64,000 nt of DNA from Burkholderia sp. FERM BP-3421 (GCF_028657905.1 NZ_CP117781.1:1922001-1986000); one strand, 5' to 3'. Counted from the stretch's first letter, positions 35,912-46,018 are shown. The notes: generated from the sequence alone by a model not told the origin. Numbers and translations are program-made.

Positions 35912-36688
35912 ATATGAATGAAGTCGATGATTTTGGGCCGCATCAGACAAGCGAAGGCGAGGACATGGAATCCGGCCAGCGTGTGAGACAACCGTTCATC
36001 GCCGCGCGCGAGGCGTCAAAGGCGCGCGGCCCGTGCGAAGCGGCGCTCGGCCACCCGGGCGTCCGGGCAGCAACACGAAACCACGTATGGCCTCGGTGTG
36101 CTTGCCCCCTCCATTCGATGCAGCGGCTTTGTGCAGCCTGACGAGTCGCTTCGCTGGTATCGCCCTGATCCAGATACGCAAGCGTCAACCTCCGGCCGGT
36201 CGATTCCTGTCCCGCATGGGCCAATTGCTCGACCTGCGCGCGATCCTGCTCATGGGCCGGTGCCACTTGCCGCGCCGGCAACCGACCCGGAGTATCAACC
36301 GCCAGATGCACTTTCGAACCCTTGCGGCGTGCGAGCCGGATTCCGGTGTCGATTGCAATGTGCGGCTGTCCCGGATCATGGCGCCGGGTTGCGCTTTGCC
36401 CTCATCGCACGCGCTCGACAGTTCTCGCAGGCCATGCACGATCGCCTCGAAACAACCCGCTCGCCTCCAGCGCTGCGTCGGTTGACAGAGTGCTTCCCAC
36501 GAGAGCAGGTCAATAGGCGACATGCGCCGCGGCGCGCCGCTTCGGAACTACCAGCGCGGCGCATTGAATACCTCGTGAAGCGCGTGGCGGCATTGTTCAC
36601 CGCCTTCTCGCACCAGCGCCAGATACGCCACGACGAACGACCGTTGTTCGTCGCTTGCATCGCTCCGATAAGGCTTGCGGGTTTGCAT
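35912..36688 (-). pseudogene. Decayed IS5-family (IS402/IS427-like) transposase
   Basis: Pieces of one transposase in order: MQTRKPYRSDASDEQRSFVV...EVFNAPRW then a TAG stop; SPIDLLSWEALCQPTQRWRR...DSRTLQSTPESG; after a deletion/frame change VHLAVDTPGRLPARQVAPAH...LAYLDQG; in another frame RGFVLLPGR; then LAGFHVLAFACLM at the end. The order and spacing match IS427-group transposases, with at least one nonsense change and several frameshifts. It is non-functional and marks an old insertion on the left side of the pyrrolnitrin operon. Confidence 0.85.
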
Positions 36689-36699
36689 CCCGACGTCTC

Positions 36700-37521
36700 G
36701 TCCGACCAGCGGCCAAGTTCATCACACCCCCTAAACGCGGGCAGCAGGCCAAGACCGCCGAAATGCGCCAAGGTTGGCATCTTTGCCTCAGAAATGGCGA
36801 CGGATTTATTTTTATTTTAATTCTGTATTCAATTTCACTTTTTATACAAAAATCCATCGGCGCGCCCTCTCCTTTCGCCGATATTTTCCGGGATTGAGTA
36901 TTCCTCTGGATCAATTCAGATTGATATGAAATTTTGCGAGATACCCGTCGTTAACATTGCTAAGGTGTATCGGAGAGGTTACGTACATGGGATGGCAAGC
37001 CTCGCGAAGCTGACGTTGTCCGAACCTCTCGATGCGCTAATGACGATGCCGCATCGGCAAGTCAATCTGTTGATGCGGCATCCCTTACGCGGTGCGCCGA
37101 CGGTGCGATGAGCGACTCATATTGCTAAGTTGTCCTTTTGTTTAAGTTGAGAGAAAAACAGCCTCGCATCACCCTCTCGGGATGCAGGCAACGGTGTCCG
37201 GGTATTGCGTTGATGGACATCCCCCACTGCCCTGGAGACGTGGCAGGCACCCGAAAGACGGTCTCGTCGGAGGGGCCAGTGCGTCCTCTGCTGCGGACCG
37301 GTGCGCTGGACGGCGTGCTGTGGTCGGGTGATGCGGCGAGGGGAAGTTCTTTCACGCAGCGCTGCCCAACTTCGTTGCGATTCACCATGCCTTCCCGGTG
37401 TCATTTGTCGATTTGTCGTGATGAGCCAGACACGTTATGACGCGTTACCGGACGAGTGGCGAGTTCAGTCCGATAAGACGGCACTATCCATTCAGGTTTT
37501 AAGTCCTATGGGAAGAGTGTG
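36700..37521. other. Leader region between the IS remnant and prnA
   Basis: About 0.8 kb without a supported gene. The part at 36780-36980 is strikingly AT-rich compared with its surroundings. Small frames around 37117-37440 look like shadows or eroded coding DNA and are not recognised. The prn promoter should lie here; ggaagag just before the ATG at 37522 is a plausible ribosome site. Confidence 0.4.
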
Positions 37522-39141
37522 ATGAGCAACCCCATCAAGAATATCGTCATCGTGGGCGGCGGCACCGCGGGCTGGATGGCCGCCTCGTACCTCGTCCGGG
37601 CGCTCCAGCAGCAGGCGAACATCACGCTCATCGAATCCGCGGCGATTCCCCGGATCGGCGTGGGCGAGGCGACCATCCCGAATCTGCAGAAGGTGTTCTT
37701 CGACTTCCTCGGGATACCGGAGCGGGAGTGGATGCCCCAGGTGAACGGCGCGTTCAAGGCCGCCATCAAGTTCGTGAACTGGAGGAAATCGCCCGACCGC
37801 TCGCGCGACGATTACTTCTACCATTTGTTCGGCACCGTGCCGAACTGCGACGGCGTGCCGCTTACCCACTACTGGCTTCGCAAGCGCGAACAGGGCTTCC
37901 GGCAGCCGATGGAGTACGCCTGCTACCCGCAGCCCGAGGCGCTCGACGACAAGCTCGCGCCGTGCCTGCCCGACGGCACCCGCCAGATGTCCCACGCGTG
38001 GCACTTCGATGCGCACCTGGTGGCCGACTTCCTGAAGCGCTGGGCCGTCGAACGCGGCGTGAGCCGCGTGGTCGACGAGGTCGAGGGGGTTCACCTGAAC
38101 GACCGCGGCTACATCTCCAGCCTGTCCACCAAGGAGGGACGGACGCTGGAAGCGGACCTGTTCATCGACTGCTCCGGCATGCGGGGGCTCTTGATCAACC
38201 AGGCCCTGAAGGAACCCTTCATCGACATGTCCGACTACCTGCTGTGCGACAGCGCGGTCGCCAGCGCCGTGCCCAACGCAGACGCGCGCGTGGGGATCGA
38301 GCCGTACACTTCCTCGATCGCCATGAACGCGGGGTGGACCTGGAAGATACCGATGCTGGGCCGGTTCGGCAGCGGCTACGTCTTCTCGAGCAAGTTCACC
38401 TCGCGCGACCAGGCCACCGCCGACTTCCTCGACCTCTGGGGCCTCTCGGACAAGCAGCCGCTCAACCAGATCAAGTTCCGGGTCGGGCGCAACGGACGGG
38501 CGTGGGTCAACAACTGCGTCGCGATCGGGCTGTCGTCGTGCTTTCTGGAGCCCCTGGAATCGACGGGAATCTACTTCATCTACGCGGCGCTTTATCAGCT
38601 CGTGAAGCACTTCCCCGATACCGCGTTCGATCCGCGCCTGGCCGACGCGTTCAACGCCGAGATCGTCCACATGTTCGACGACTGCCGGGATTTCGTCCAG
38701 GCGCACTACTTCACCACGTCGCGCGAAGACACGCCTTTCTGGCTCGCGAACCGGCACGACCTGCGGCTCTCGGACGCGATCAAAGAGAAGGTTGAGCGCT
38801 ACAAGGCCGGGCTGCCGCTGACCACCACGTCGTTCGACGATTCCACGTACTACGAGACCTTCGACTACGAATTCAAGAACTTCTGGTTGAACGGAAACTA
38901 CTACTGCGTCTTTGCCGGCTTGGGCATGCTGCCCGACCGGTCGCTGCCGCTCTTGCAGCACCGACCGGAGTCGATCGAGAAGGCCGAGGCGATGTTCGCC
39001 CGCATCCGGCGCGAGGCCGAGCGTCTGCGGACGAGCCTGCCGACCAACTACGACTACCTGCGGTCGCTGCGCGGGGGCGACGCGGGGCCGTCTCGCAGTC
39101 AGCCCGGGCCGACGCTCGCGGCGCCGGAAACCCTGTCATGA
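37522..39141 (+). CDS. prnA: PrnA tryptophan 7-halogenase
   Basis: First step of pyrrolnitrin synthesis: FADH2-dependent chlorination of L-tryptophan at carbon 7. At 539 residues it matches the known enzyme in length and nearly throughout in sequence. The FAD motif GGGTAG is at residues 12-17, the catalytic Lys is K79 (NGAFKAAIKF), GWTWKIP is the halogenase W-x-W-x-I-P motif, and the catalytic Glu is in SSCFLEPLESTGIYFIY. Start: ATG at 37522 rather than the GTG one codon earlier. Its stop overlaps the prnB start. Confidence 0.98.
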   Translation: MSNPIKNIVIVGGGTAGWMAASYLVRALQQQANITLIESAAIPRIGVGEATIPNLQKVFFDFLGIPEREWMPQVNGAFKAAIKFVNWRKSPDRSRDDYFYHLFGTVPNCDGVPLTHYWLRKREQGFRQPMEYACYPQPEALDDKLAPCLPDGTRQMSHAWHFDAHLVADFLKRWAVERGVSRVVDEVEGVHLNDRGYISSLSTKEGRTLEADLFIDCSGMRGLLINQALKEPFIDMSDYLLCDSAVASAVPNADARVGIEPYTSSIAMNAGWTWKIPMLGRFGSGYVFSSKFTSRDQATADFLDLWGLSDKQPLNQIKFRVGRNGRAWVNNCVAIGLSSCFLEPLESTGIYFIYAALYQLVKHFPDTAFDPRLADAFNAEIVHMFDDCRDFVQAHYFTTSREDTPFWLANRHDLRLSDAIKEKVERYKAGLPLTTTSFDDSTYYETFDYEFKNFWLNGNYYCVFAGLGMLPDRSLPLLQHRPESIEKAEAMFARIRREAERLRTSLPTNYDYLRSLRGGDAGPSRSQPGPTLAAPETLS

Positions 39142-40223
39142 TGCGCGCCCTGGACCGGGTATGCGCATTCGCGGCCACGCACGCCGCGGTGGCGGCCTGC
39201 GATCCGCTGCAAGCGCGGGCGCTCGTTCTGCAGCTGCCGGGCCTGAACCGTAAAAAGGACGTGCCCGGCATCGTTGGCCTATTGCACGAGTTCCTCCCGG
39301 CGCGCGGCGTGCCCTCCGGCTGGGGCTTCGTCGAAGCCGCCGCCGCGATGCGGGACATCGGGTTCTTCCTGGGGTCGCTCAAGCGGCACGGACACGAACC
39401 CACGGACGTGGTGCCCGGGCTCGAACCAGTGCTGCTCGACCTGGCGCGTGTGACCGGCCTGCCACCGCGCGAGACGCTCCTGCATGTGACGGTCTGGAAT
39501 CCCGCGACGGCCGACGCGCAGCGGAGTTACACCGGGCTCAGCGACGAAGCGCACCTGCTCGCGAGCGTGCGCATCTCGATGGCAAACCTCGAGGCGGCCA
39601 TCGCGTTGACCGTCGAGCTGTCCGACGTGCCCCTGCGATCGCCCGCGTTCGCGCAAGGATGCGACGAGCTGGCGGCCTATCTTCATAAAATGGTCGAATC
39701 GATCGTTTACGCGTTCCGCTTCATCTCGGTGCAGGTCTTCTACGACGAACTGCGCCCCTTCTACGAACCGATTCGAGTCGGGGGCCAGAGCTACCTCGGC
39801 CCCGGTGCCGTGGAAATGCCCCTCTTCGTGCTGGAGCACGTCCTATGGGGCTCACAATCGGACCACCCCACTTACCGAGAATTCAAGGAGACCTACCTGC
39901 CCTACGTGCTTCCCGCGTTCAGGGCGGTCTACGCGCGGTTCGCCGGGGAGCCGGCGCTGGTCGACCGCGCGCTCGGCGAGGCGCACGCGTTCGGCGCGCG
40001 GGACGAGTCCGTCAGGGCCGGGCTGGCGGCCCTCGACCGGGTCTTCGAGATCCTGCTGCGCTTCCGCGCACCCCACCTCAAATTGGCGGAGCGGACGTAC
40101 GAAGTCGGCCGCAGCGGCCCCGCAATCGGCAGCGGGGGATACGCGCCCAGCATGCTCGGCGATCTGCTCACGCTCACGCGCGCCGTGCGGGCCCGCCTCC
40201 GCGCCGCGCTCGACGAGTCCTGA
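39138..40223 (+). CDS. prnB: PrnB monodechloroaminopyrrolnitrin synthase
   Basis: Second pyrrolnitrin enzyme, a heme protein related to indoleamine/tryptophan dioxygenases that rearranges the indole ring and decarboxylates 7-chlorotryptophan. It has 361 residues, as in known PrnB, with recognisable stretches AACDPLQARALVLQLPGLNR, IRVGGQSYLGPGAVEMPLFV and IGSGGYAPSMLGDLLTLTRA. The ATG at 39138 overlaps the prnA stop, so the two are translationally coupled. Confidence 0.98.
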   Translation: MMRALDRVCAFAATHAAVAACDPLQARALVLQLPGLNRKKDVPGIVGLLHEFLPARGVPSGWGFVEAAAAMRDIGFFLGSLKRHGHEPTDVVPGLEPVLLDLARVTGLPPRETLLHVTVWNPATADAQRSYTGLSDEAHLLASVRISMANLEAAIALTVELSDVPLRSPAFAQGCDELAAYLHKMVESIVYAFRFISVQVFYDELRPFYEPIRVGGQSYLGPGAVEMPLFVLEHVLWGSQSDHPTYREFKETYLPYVLPAFRAVYARFAGEPALVDRALGEAHAFGARDESVRAGLAALDRVFEILLRFRAPHLKLAERTYEVGRSGPAIGSGGYAPSMLGDLLTLTRAVRARLRAALDES

Positions 40224-40272
40224 CGCCTGACGCGTGCGGCCCTGTGTTCCATCCCACCAGGAGAGTTGCCCC

Positions 40273-41973
40273 ATGACTCAGCTGAACCCCGCGAACGGGC
40301 GCGATAGCAACCACTACGACGTGATCATCCTCGGCTCGGGCATGTCCGGCACCCAGATGGGCGCCATCCTGGCCAAACAACAGTTTCGCGTGCTGATCAT
40401 CGAGGAGTCGTCGCACCCGCGGTTCACGATCGGCGAATCGTCGATCCCCGAGACGTCGCTGATGAACCGCATCATCGCCGATCGCTACGGCATTCCGGAG
40501 CTCGACCGCATCACGTCGTTCTACGCGACGCAGCGTTACGTCGCGTCGAGCACGGGCATCAAGCGCAACTTCGGCTTCGTGTTCCACAAGCCCGGCCAGG
40601 AGCACGACCCGAAGGAGTTCACGCAGTGCGTCATTCCCGAGCTGCCGTGGGGCCCGGAGAGCCACTATTACCGGCAAGACGTGGACGCCTACCTGTTGCA
40701 GGCCGCCATTCAATACGGCTGCACGGTCCGCCAGAAGACGAACGCGACCGAATACCACGCCGACAAGGACGGCGTCGCGGTGACCACCGCCCAGGGCGAA
40801 CGGTTCACCGGCCGGTACATGATCGACTGCGGAGGCCCTCGCGCGCCGCTCGCGACCAAGTTCAAGCTCCGCGAGGAGCCGTGTCGCTTCAAGACGCACT
40901 CGCGCAGCCTCTACACGCACATGCTCGGGGTCAAGCCGTTCGACGACATCTTCAAGGTCAAGGGGCAGCGCTGGCGCTGGCACGAGGGGACCCTGCACCA
41001 CATGTTCGCGGGCGGCTGGCTCTGGGTGATTCCGTTCAACAACCACCCGCGGTCGACCAACAACCTGGTGAGCGTCGGCCTGCAGCTCGACCCGCGCGTC
41101 CACCCGAAAACGGACATCTCCGCGCAGCAGGAATTCGATGAATTCCTCGCGCGCTTCCCGAGCATCGGAGCGCAATTCCGGGACGCCGTGCCGGTGCGCG
41201 ACTGGGTCAGGACCGACCGCCTGCAATTCTCGTCGAGCGCCTGCGTCGGCGACCGCTACTGTCTGATGCTGCACGCGAACGGCTTCATCGACCCGCTCTT
41301 CTCCCGGGGGCTCGAGAACACCGCGGTGACCATCCACGCGCTCGCGGCGCGCCTCATCAAGGCGCTGCGCGACGACGACTTCTCCCCCGAGCGCTTCGAG
41401 TACATCGAGCGCCTGCAGCAGAAGCTCCTGGACCACAACGACGATTTCGTCAGCTGCTGCTACACGGCGTTCTCGGATTTCCGCCTGTGGGATGCGTTCC
41501 ACCGGCTGTGGGCGGTCGGCACGATCCTCGGGCAGTTCCGGCTCGTGCAGGCCCACGCGAGGTTCCGCGCGTCGCGTGACGAGGGCGACCTCGATCACCT
41601 CGACAACGACCCACCGTACCTCGGGTACCTGTGCGCGGACATGGAGGGCTACTACCAGTTGTTCAACGACGCCAAAGCCGAGGTCGAGGCCGTGAGCGCC
41701 GGGCTCAAGCCGGCCGAGGAAGCCGCGGCGCGGATCCACGCCCTCATCGACGAACGCGACTTCGCCAGGCCGATGTTCGGCTTCGGGTACTGCATCACCG
41801 GGGCCAAGCCGCAGCTCAACAACTCGAAGTACAGCCTGCTGCCGGCGATGAAGCTGATGCACTGGACGCAAACCAGCGCGCCGGCAGAGGTGAAAAAGTA
41901 CTTCGACTACAACCCGATGTTCGCGCTGCTCAAGGCGTACGTCACGACCCGCATCGGCTTGGCGCTGAAGTAG
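40273..41973 (+). CDS. prnC: PrnC monodechloroaminopyrrolnitrin 3-halogenase
   Basis: Third pyrrolnitrin enzyme: FADH2-dependent halogenase that adds the second chlorine at carbon 3 of the pyrrole ring. 566 residues, beginning MTQLNPANGRDSNHYDVIIL; the FAD motif GSGMSG is at 21-26. Downstream stretches such as ESSIPETSLMNRIIADRYGI and DPLFSRGLENTAVTIHALAA match known PrnC. The start at 40273 has aggaga about ten bases before it; the longer open frame upstream is not conserved. It follows prnB by 49 bp. Confidence 0.98.
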   Translation: MTQLNPANGRDSNHYDVIILGSGMSGTQMGAILAKQQFRVLIIEESSHPRFTIGESSIPETSLMNRIIADRYGIPELDRITSFYATQRYVASSTGIKRNFGFVFHKPGQEHDPKEFTQCVIPELPWGPESHYYRQDVDAYLLQAAIQYGCTVRQKTNATEYHADKDGVAVTTAQGERFTGRYMIDCGGPRAPLATKFKLREEPCRFKTHSRSLYTHMLGVKPFDDIFKVKGQRWRWHEGTLHHMFAGGWLWVIPFNNHPRSTNNLVSVGLQLDPRVHPKTDISAQQEFDEFLARFPSIGAQFRDAVPVRDWVRTDRLQFSSSACVGDRYCLMLHANGFIDPLFSRGLENTAVTIHALAARLIKALRDDDFSPERFEYIERLQQKLLDHNDDFVSCCYTAFSDFRLWDAFHRLWAVGTILGQFRLVQAHARFRASRDEGDLDHLDNDPPYLGYLCADMEGYYQLFNDAKAEVEAVSAGLKPAEEAAARIHALIDERDFARPMFGFGYCITGAKPQLNNSKYSLLPAMKLMHWTQTSAPAEVKKYFDYNPMFALLKAYVTTRIGLALK

Positions 41974-41997
41974 TCGGCCGACGCCGGAACGAAAACG

Positions 41998-43110
41998 ATG
42001 AACGACGTTCAATTGGATCAAGCGGGCACCCGGGAGCATTCCCCGGGGGCGTACGACGCGACCACGCGCCTGGCCGCGAGCTGGTACGTCGCGATGCGCT
42101 CGGACGACCTCAAGGACAAGCCGACGGAGTTGACGCTCTTCGGCCGTCCGTGCGTGGCGTGGCGCGGCGCGACGGGGCGGGCCGTGGTGATGGACCGCCA
42201 CTGCTCGCACCTCGGCGCGAACCTGGCCGACGGGCGGGTCATGGACGGGTGCATCCAGTGCCCGTTCCACCACTGGCGGTACGACGAGCACGGCCAATGC
42301 GTTCACATCCCCGGCCACAGCCTTGCGGTGCGCCGGCTGGAGCCGGTCCCGCGCGGGGCGCGCCAGCCGACCTTGGCCACCACCGAGCGATACGGCTACG
42401 TGTGGGTCTGGTACGGCTCCCCGCAGCCGCTGCACCCGCTGCCCGAAATCGCCGCGGCCGACGTCGACAACGGCGACTACATGCACCTGCACTTCGCGTT
42501 CGAGACGACGACGGCGGTCCTGCGGATCGTCGAGAACTTCTACGACGCGCAGCACGCGACGCCCGTGCACGCGCTCCCGGTCACGGCCTTCGAGCTCAAG
42601 CTCTTCGACGATTGGCGCCGGTGGCCGGAGGTCGAGTCGCTGGCGCGGGCGGGCGCGTGGTTCGGCGCCGGGATCGACTTCACCGTGGACCGCTACTTCG
42701 GCCCCCTCGGCATGCTGTCGCGCGCGCTCGGCCTCAACATGTCGCAGATGAACCTGCACTTCGACGGCTACCCCGGCGGGTGCGTCATGACCGTCGCCCT
42801 GGACGGGGACGCCAAATACAAGCTGCTCCAGTGCGTGACGCCCGTGAGCGACGGCAAGAACGTCATGCACATGCTCATCTCGATCAGGAAGGCGGGCGGC
42901 GCCCTGCGCCGCGCGACCGACTTCGTGCTGTTCGGATTGCAGACCAGACAGGCCGCGGGGTACGACGTCAAGATCTGGAACGGGATGAAGCCGGACGGCG
43001 GCGGCGCGTACAGCAAGTACGACAAGCTCGTGCTCAAGTACCGCGCGTTCTACCGGGACTGGGTCGACCGCGTCGCCGAGACGACCGCTCGACCGCGCGG
43101 CCGCGAATGA
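41998..43110 (+). CDS. prnD: PrnD aminopyrrolnitrin oxygenase (Rieske)
   Basis: Last pyrrolnitrin enzyme: a Rieske non-heme iron oxygenase that oxidises the arylamine of aminopyrrolnitrin to the nitro group. The Rieske ligands are C69 and H71 (RHCSHLG) and C88 and H91 (CIQCPFHHW). The mononuclear iron site is around ENFYDAQHATPVHALP. At 370 residues it is a few residues longer than the PrnD I recall; the last ten or so (ETTARPRGRE) are divergent. It lies 24 bp after prnC and closes the operon; an IS element begins 79 bp later. Confidence 0.98.
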   Translation: MNDVQLDQAGTREHSPGAYDATTRLAASWYVAMRSDDLKDKPTELTLFGRPCVAWRGATGRAVVMDRHCSHLGANLADGRVMDGCIQCPFHHWRYDEHGQCVHIPGHSLAVRRLEPVPRGARQPTLATTERYGYVWVWYGSPQPLHPLPEIAAADVDNGDYMHLHFAFETTTAVLRIVENFYDAQHATPVHALPVTAFELKLFDDWRRWPEVESLARAGAWFGAGIDFTVDRYFGPLGMLSRALGLNMSQMNLHFDGYPGGCVMTVALDGDAKYKLLQCVTPVSDGKNVMHMLISIRKAGGALRRATDFVLFGLQTRQAAGYDVKIWNGMKPDGGGAYSKYDKLVLKYRAFYRDWVDRVAETTARPRGRE

Positions 43111-43189
43111 GCGGCGATGCGCGAGTCGGCGGCCCGCGAGATGCCATGCGCTTTGCCGCTTATCGGGATCGGTTCACGACAGGCGCTAG

Positions 43190-44542
43190 CAGGCTGTTGA
43201 AAAGCGCCTCGCTTTGGCGATCGGGGCACGGTTTAAAAGGGTTTCGTATGCGATTGGCCGCTGAGTTGCAGACGGATCGTGCCGGATGCGCCGCTGGAGA
43301 GCGGACCGGCCGGCGCGTTGCCACGCAACTGCTGCGCTCGGGCGGCTCATCGCGTGGCTCCTTGCGGCACCGCTGCCAGTATTCGGGCCATTCGAGTCAG
43401 GTTGCTCGCCAGCATCGTCAGCTTGAAGTGCTGGTCGACCCGCTTGATGCCGCGATACGCGGTCTGCCGAATCCTGCCGACGGTCTTGCCCCAGCCGAAG
43501 TGCTCTTCGATGCGCTTGCGAATCACTTGGCTGATGCCATAACCGGCGTGCCGCGACGTCCGTCCGTCGATCGCGCTGCCGCCTTGATGCGTGTCGTTGC
43601 GCGCGACGTGCGGCGTCACTTTGCGCGTTCGGCAATCCCGCACAAAGTCGCGCATGTCGTAACCCTTGTCGGCACCGAGCGTCTTGGCGTGACGACCCGG
43701 TACGCAATCGAGCAGGCGCAATGCACTCGCGCGTTCGCCGAAACCGTCCGCGTGACTGACCACTGCGCCCACCACCAAGCCCGAGCGGTTCTCCATCAGG
43801 ATGTGCCCCTGATAACAAAGGATGGCTCCGCTTTGCCGCCCCTTTCGGAACAGGCGCGCATCCGGATCAGTGCTCGATTCATGCGTGTCGTTGCTGCGCC
43901 GCTTGCCCTTCCAGTCGGTGTCGACATTGCGGCCACCGCCGGCCGGTGGATCGTCCGAACCGTCCTTGGGCCGGAAGCTCTTGTGGCTGGCCCACGCCTG
44001 GATCAGCGTGCCATCAACCGAGAAGTGTTCTCTGGAGAGCAGCCCTTTGCTTGTCGGCCAAGCTCATGACTTCGGTAAAGAACGCTTCGACCACTTCGTG
44101 CTCGAGCAGACGATCCCGGTTCTTGGAGAACACCGAGTGGTCCCAGACGGCGTCTTCGATCGCCAGTCCGACGAACCAGCGGAACAGCAGGTTGTAGCGC
44201 ATCTGCTCCATCAGCATGCGCTCGCTGCGCACCGAGTACAGCACCTGCAGCAGCAACGCACGCAGCAGCTTCTCGGGGGGGGAATCGACGCACGGCCGCT
44301 GTCCGCATAAATCGTGCCGAACAATCCGTTAAGTCGCTTCAGCGCTTGATTGACCAGCAACCGAAGCGGTCGCAACGGATGATCGGCCGGCACGAAGTCT
44401 TCCAGCTTCACCGTCGTGAACAGCGGTTCTTGCATCTCGTCCATTCCGCGCATCGCTCTCGCCTGCTCAAGATCATGAACACGATATCTCTAACGCACCG
44501 CCCTCAGGGCCCGTTTACACCGTATCCAAATTCAACAGCCTG
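43190..44542 (-). mobile_element. IS5-type insertion sequence, 12-bp inverted repeats, CTAG target duplication
   Basis: The ends are CAGGCTGTTGAA at 43190-43201 and its inverse TTCAACAGCCTG at 44531-44542, each flanked outside by CTAG (43186-43189 and 44543-44546). A 4-bp CTAG duplication fits the YTAR target preference of IS5-group elements. The element is 1353 bp and carries one leftward transposase gene that is frameshifted twice. The right-hand CTAG supplies the stop codon of the amino-acid permease gene. IS1182-type classification is the main alternative. Confidence 0.9.
43347..44453 (-). pseudogene. IS5-type transposase, interrupted by two frameshifts
   Basis: The protein begins MRGMDEMQEPLFTTVKLEDF and ends NLTRMARILAAVPQGATR. 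The first break is at a run of eight C residues (minus strand; 44275-44282), after ADSGRASIP; the expected frame resumes with EKLLRALLLQ. The second is at CAAAGGG near 44046, after SLADKQ; the expected frame resumes GLLSREHFSVDGTLIQAWAS. The remaining part, including CYQGHILMENRSGLVVGAVV and YGISQVIRKRIEEHFGWGKT, is open. Both breaks are in homopolymers, so either sequencing error or genuine inactivation is possible. Confidence 0.85.
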
Positions 44543-45925
44543 CTAGGCGTCGGGCGACGCGACCGGCGCGCGCCGGCCCGCGTGGTACACGAAATAGAAC
44601 ACGGTGAGGCCGACGATCCACAGTGGGCCGACGACCAGCGCGACGCGCGTGTCCGGCGACAGCGTCATCAGGCCCACCACGAACGCGAGAAACGCGAGCG
44701 CGACGAACGACGACAGCGGATAGAACGGCACCCGCAGCGGCAGGCGCGCGAACTGCGCCGGCGACAGATGGCGGCGGAACCGCAGCTGCGCGACGAGGAT
44801 CACGCACCAGGTCCAGATCGCGCCGAAGGTCGACACCGACGTGAGCCACACGAACACTTTCTGCGGCGCGAAATAGTTGAGCACGACGCCGATCAGCAGC
44901 AGCGCGACCGAGATCAACACGCCGTACACCGGCACGCCGCGCCGGTTCACCGAGGCGAGGCCGGCCGGGGCCTGGCGCTGCTGCGCGAGGTTGTACAGCA
45001 TGCGCGCGGTGCTGAAGATGCCGCTGTTGCACGACGACAAGGCCGCCGTCAGCACCACGAAATTGATGATGCCCGCCGCCGCCGGGATGCCGAGCCGCGA
45101 GAACGTCATCACGAACGGGCTGCCCTGCGTGCCGATCTGATCCCACGGGTAGATCGACATGATCACGAACAGCGCGCCGACGTAGAAGATCACGACGCGC
45201 CAGAACACCGAGTTCACCGCCTTCGCGAGCGACTTCTCCGGATTGCGCGCCTCGCCCGCCGTCAGGCCGAGCATCTCGACGCCGAGATACGCGAACATCA
45301 CGATCGGCAGCGCATCGATCACGCCCGTGAAGCCGTTCGGCATGAAGCCGCCGTGGGTCCACAGGTTCGAGATGCCGGTGGCGACGCCGCCGTTGCCGAA
45401 GCCGAACACGATCATCAGCGCGCCGCTCGCGATCATCAGCACGATCGTCACGATCTTGATCAGCGCGAACCAGAATTCGAACTCGCCGTACAGCTTGACC
45501 GCGATGAAGTTCACCGCGCCCATCAGCACCAGCGCGGCGAAGGTCCAGATCCAGTTCGGCACGTCGGGGAACCACATGTGCATGTAGACCCCGACCGCGG
45601 TGATTTCCGCCATGCAGGTGACGATCCACATGAACCAGTAGGTCCAGCCCGTGAGATAGCCCGCGAGCGGCCCGAGATAGTCCTGCGCGTAGCGGCTGAA
45701 CGCGCCCGCGACCGGGTTGTGGATCGCCATCTCGCCGAGCGCGCGCATGATCAGGAAGATCGTGACGCCGCCGAGGATGTAGGTGAGCAGAATGGCCGGG
45801 CCGGCCGTGCGGATCGCGGCGGCGGAGCCGAGAAACAGGCCCACGCCGATGGTGGCGCCGAGCGCCATCAGGTTGATGTGCCGCTCTTCCAGGCCGCGAT
45901 GCAGTTGTTCGTCTTGCGCTTTCAC
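44543..45925 (-). CDS. APC-family amino-acid permease (ProY/AroP-like)
   Basis: Inner-membrane amino-acid transporter of 460 residues with about twelve membrane spans. The start of the family is seen in LHRGLEERHINLMALGATIG, then VGLFLGSAAAIRTAGPAILL and MRALGEMAIHNPVAGAFSRY. The start is the GTG at 45925, with AGGAGG nine bases upstream; a longer frame beginning at 46018 lacks homology. The sequence around the stop (SPDA, TAG) coincides with the CTAG copy at the end of the IS element. It converges with prnD. Specificity is probably proline or another neutral or aromatic amino acid. Confidence 0.92.
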   Translation of the reverse strand: MKAQDEQLHRGLEERHINLMALGATIGVGLFLGSAAAIRTAGPAILLTYILGGVTIFLIMRALGEMAIHNPVAGAFSRYAQDYLGPLAGYLTGWTYWFMWIVTCMAEITAVGVYMHMWFPDVPNWIWTFAALVLMGAVNFIAVKLYGEFEFWFALIKIVTIVLMIASGALMIVFGFGNGGVATGISNLWTHGGFMPNGFTGVIDALPIVMFAYLGVEMLGLTAGEARNPEKSLAKAVNSVFWRVVIFYVGALFVIMSIYPWDQIGTQGSPFVMTFSRLGIPAAAGIINFVVLTAALSSCNSGIFSTARMLYNLAQQRQAPAGLASVNRRGVPVYGVLISVALLLIGVVLNYFAPQKVFVWLTSVSTFGAIWTWCVILVAQLRFRRHLSPAQFARLPLRVPFYPLSSFVALAFLAFVVGLMTLSPDTRVALVVGPLWIVGLTVFYFVYHAGRRAPVASPDA

Positions 45926-46018
45926 TGGGATCTGCCTCCTGGCGGCGTGCCGTCGCGCGCTGCCGTTGTCGTGTCGGATCAAACGACCGGCGCGAGCGAA
46001 GTCCCGCATGCCATTCAC

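Noticed and set aside
36376..36780. Minus-strand hypothetical protein of 134 codons upstream of prnA
   Set aside because: It overlaps the recognisable but frameshifted IS5-family transposase in another frame, so it is decayed transposase DNA.
43186..43818. Minus-strand hypothetical protein of 210 codons at the IS left end
   Set aside because: It runs in the wrong frame over the intact 3' part of the transposase and into the inverted repeat.
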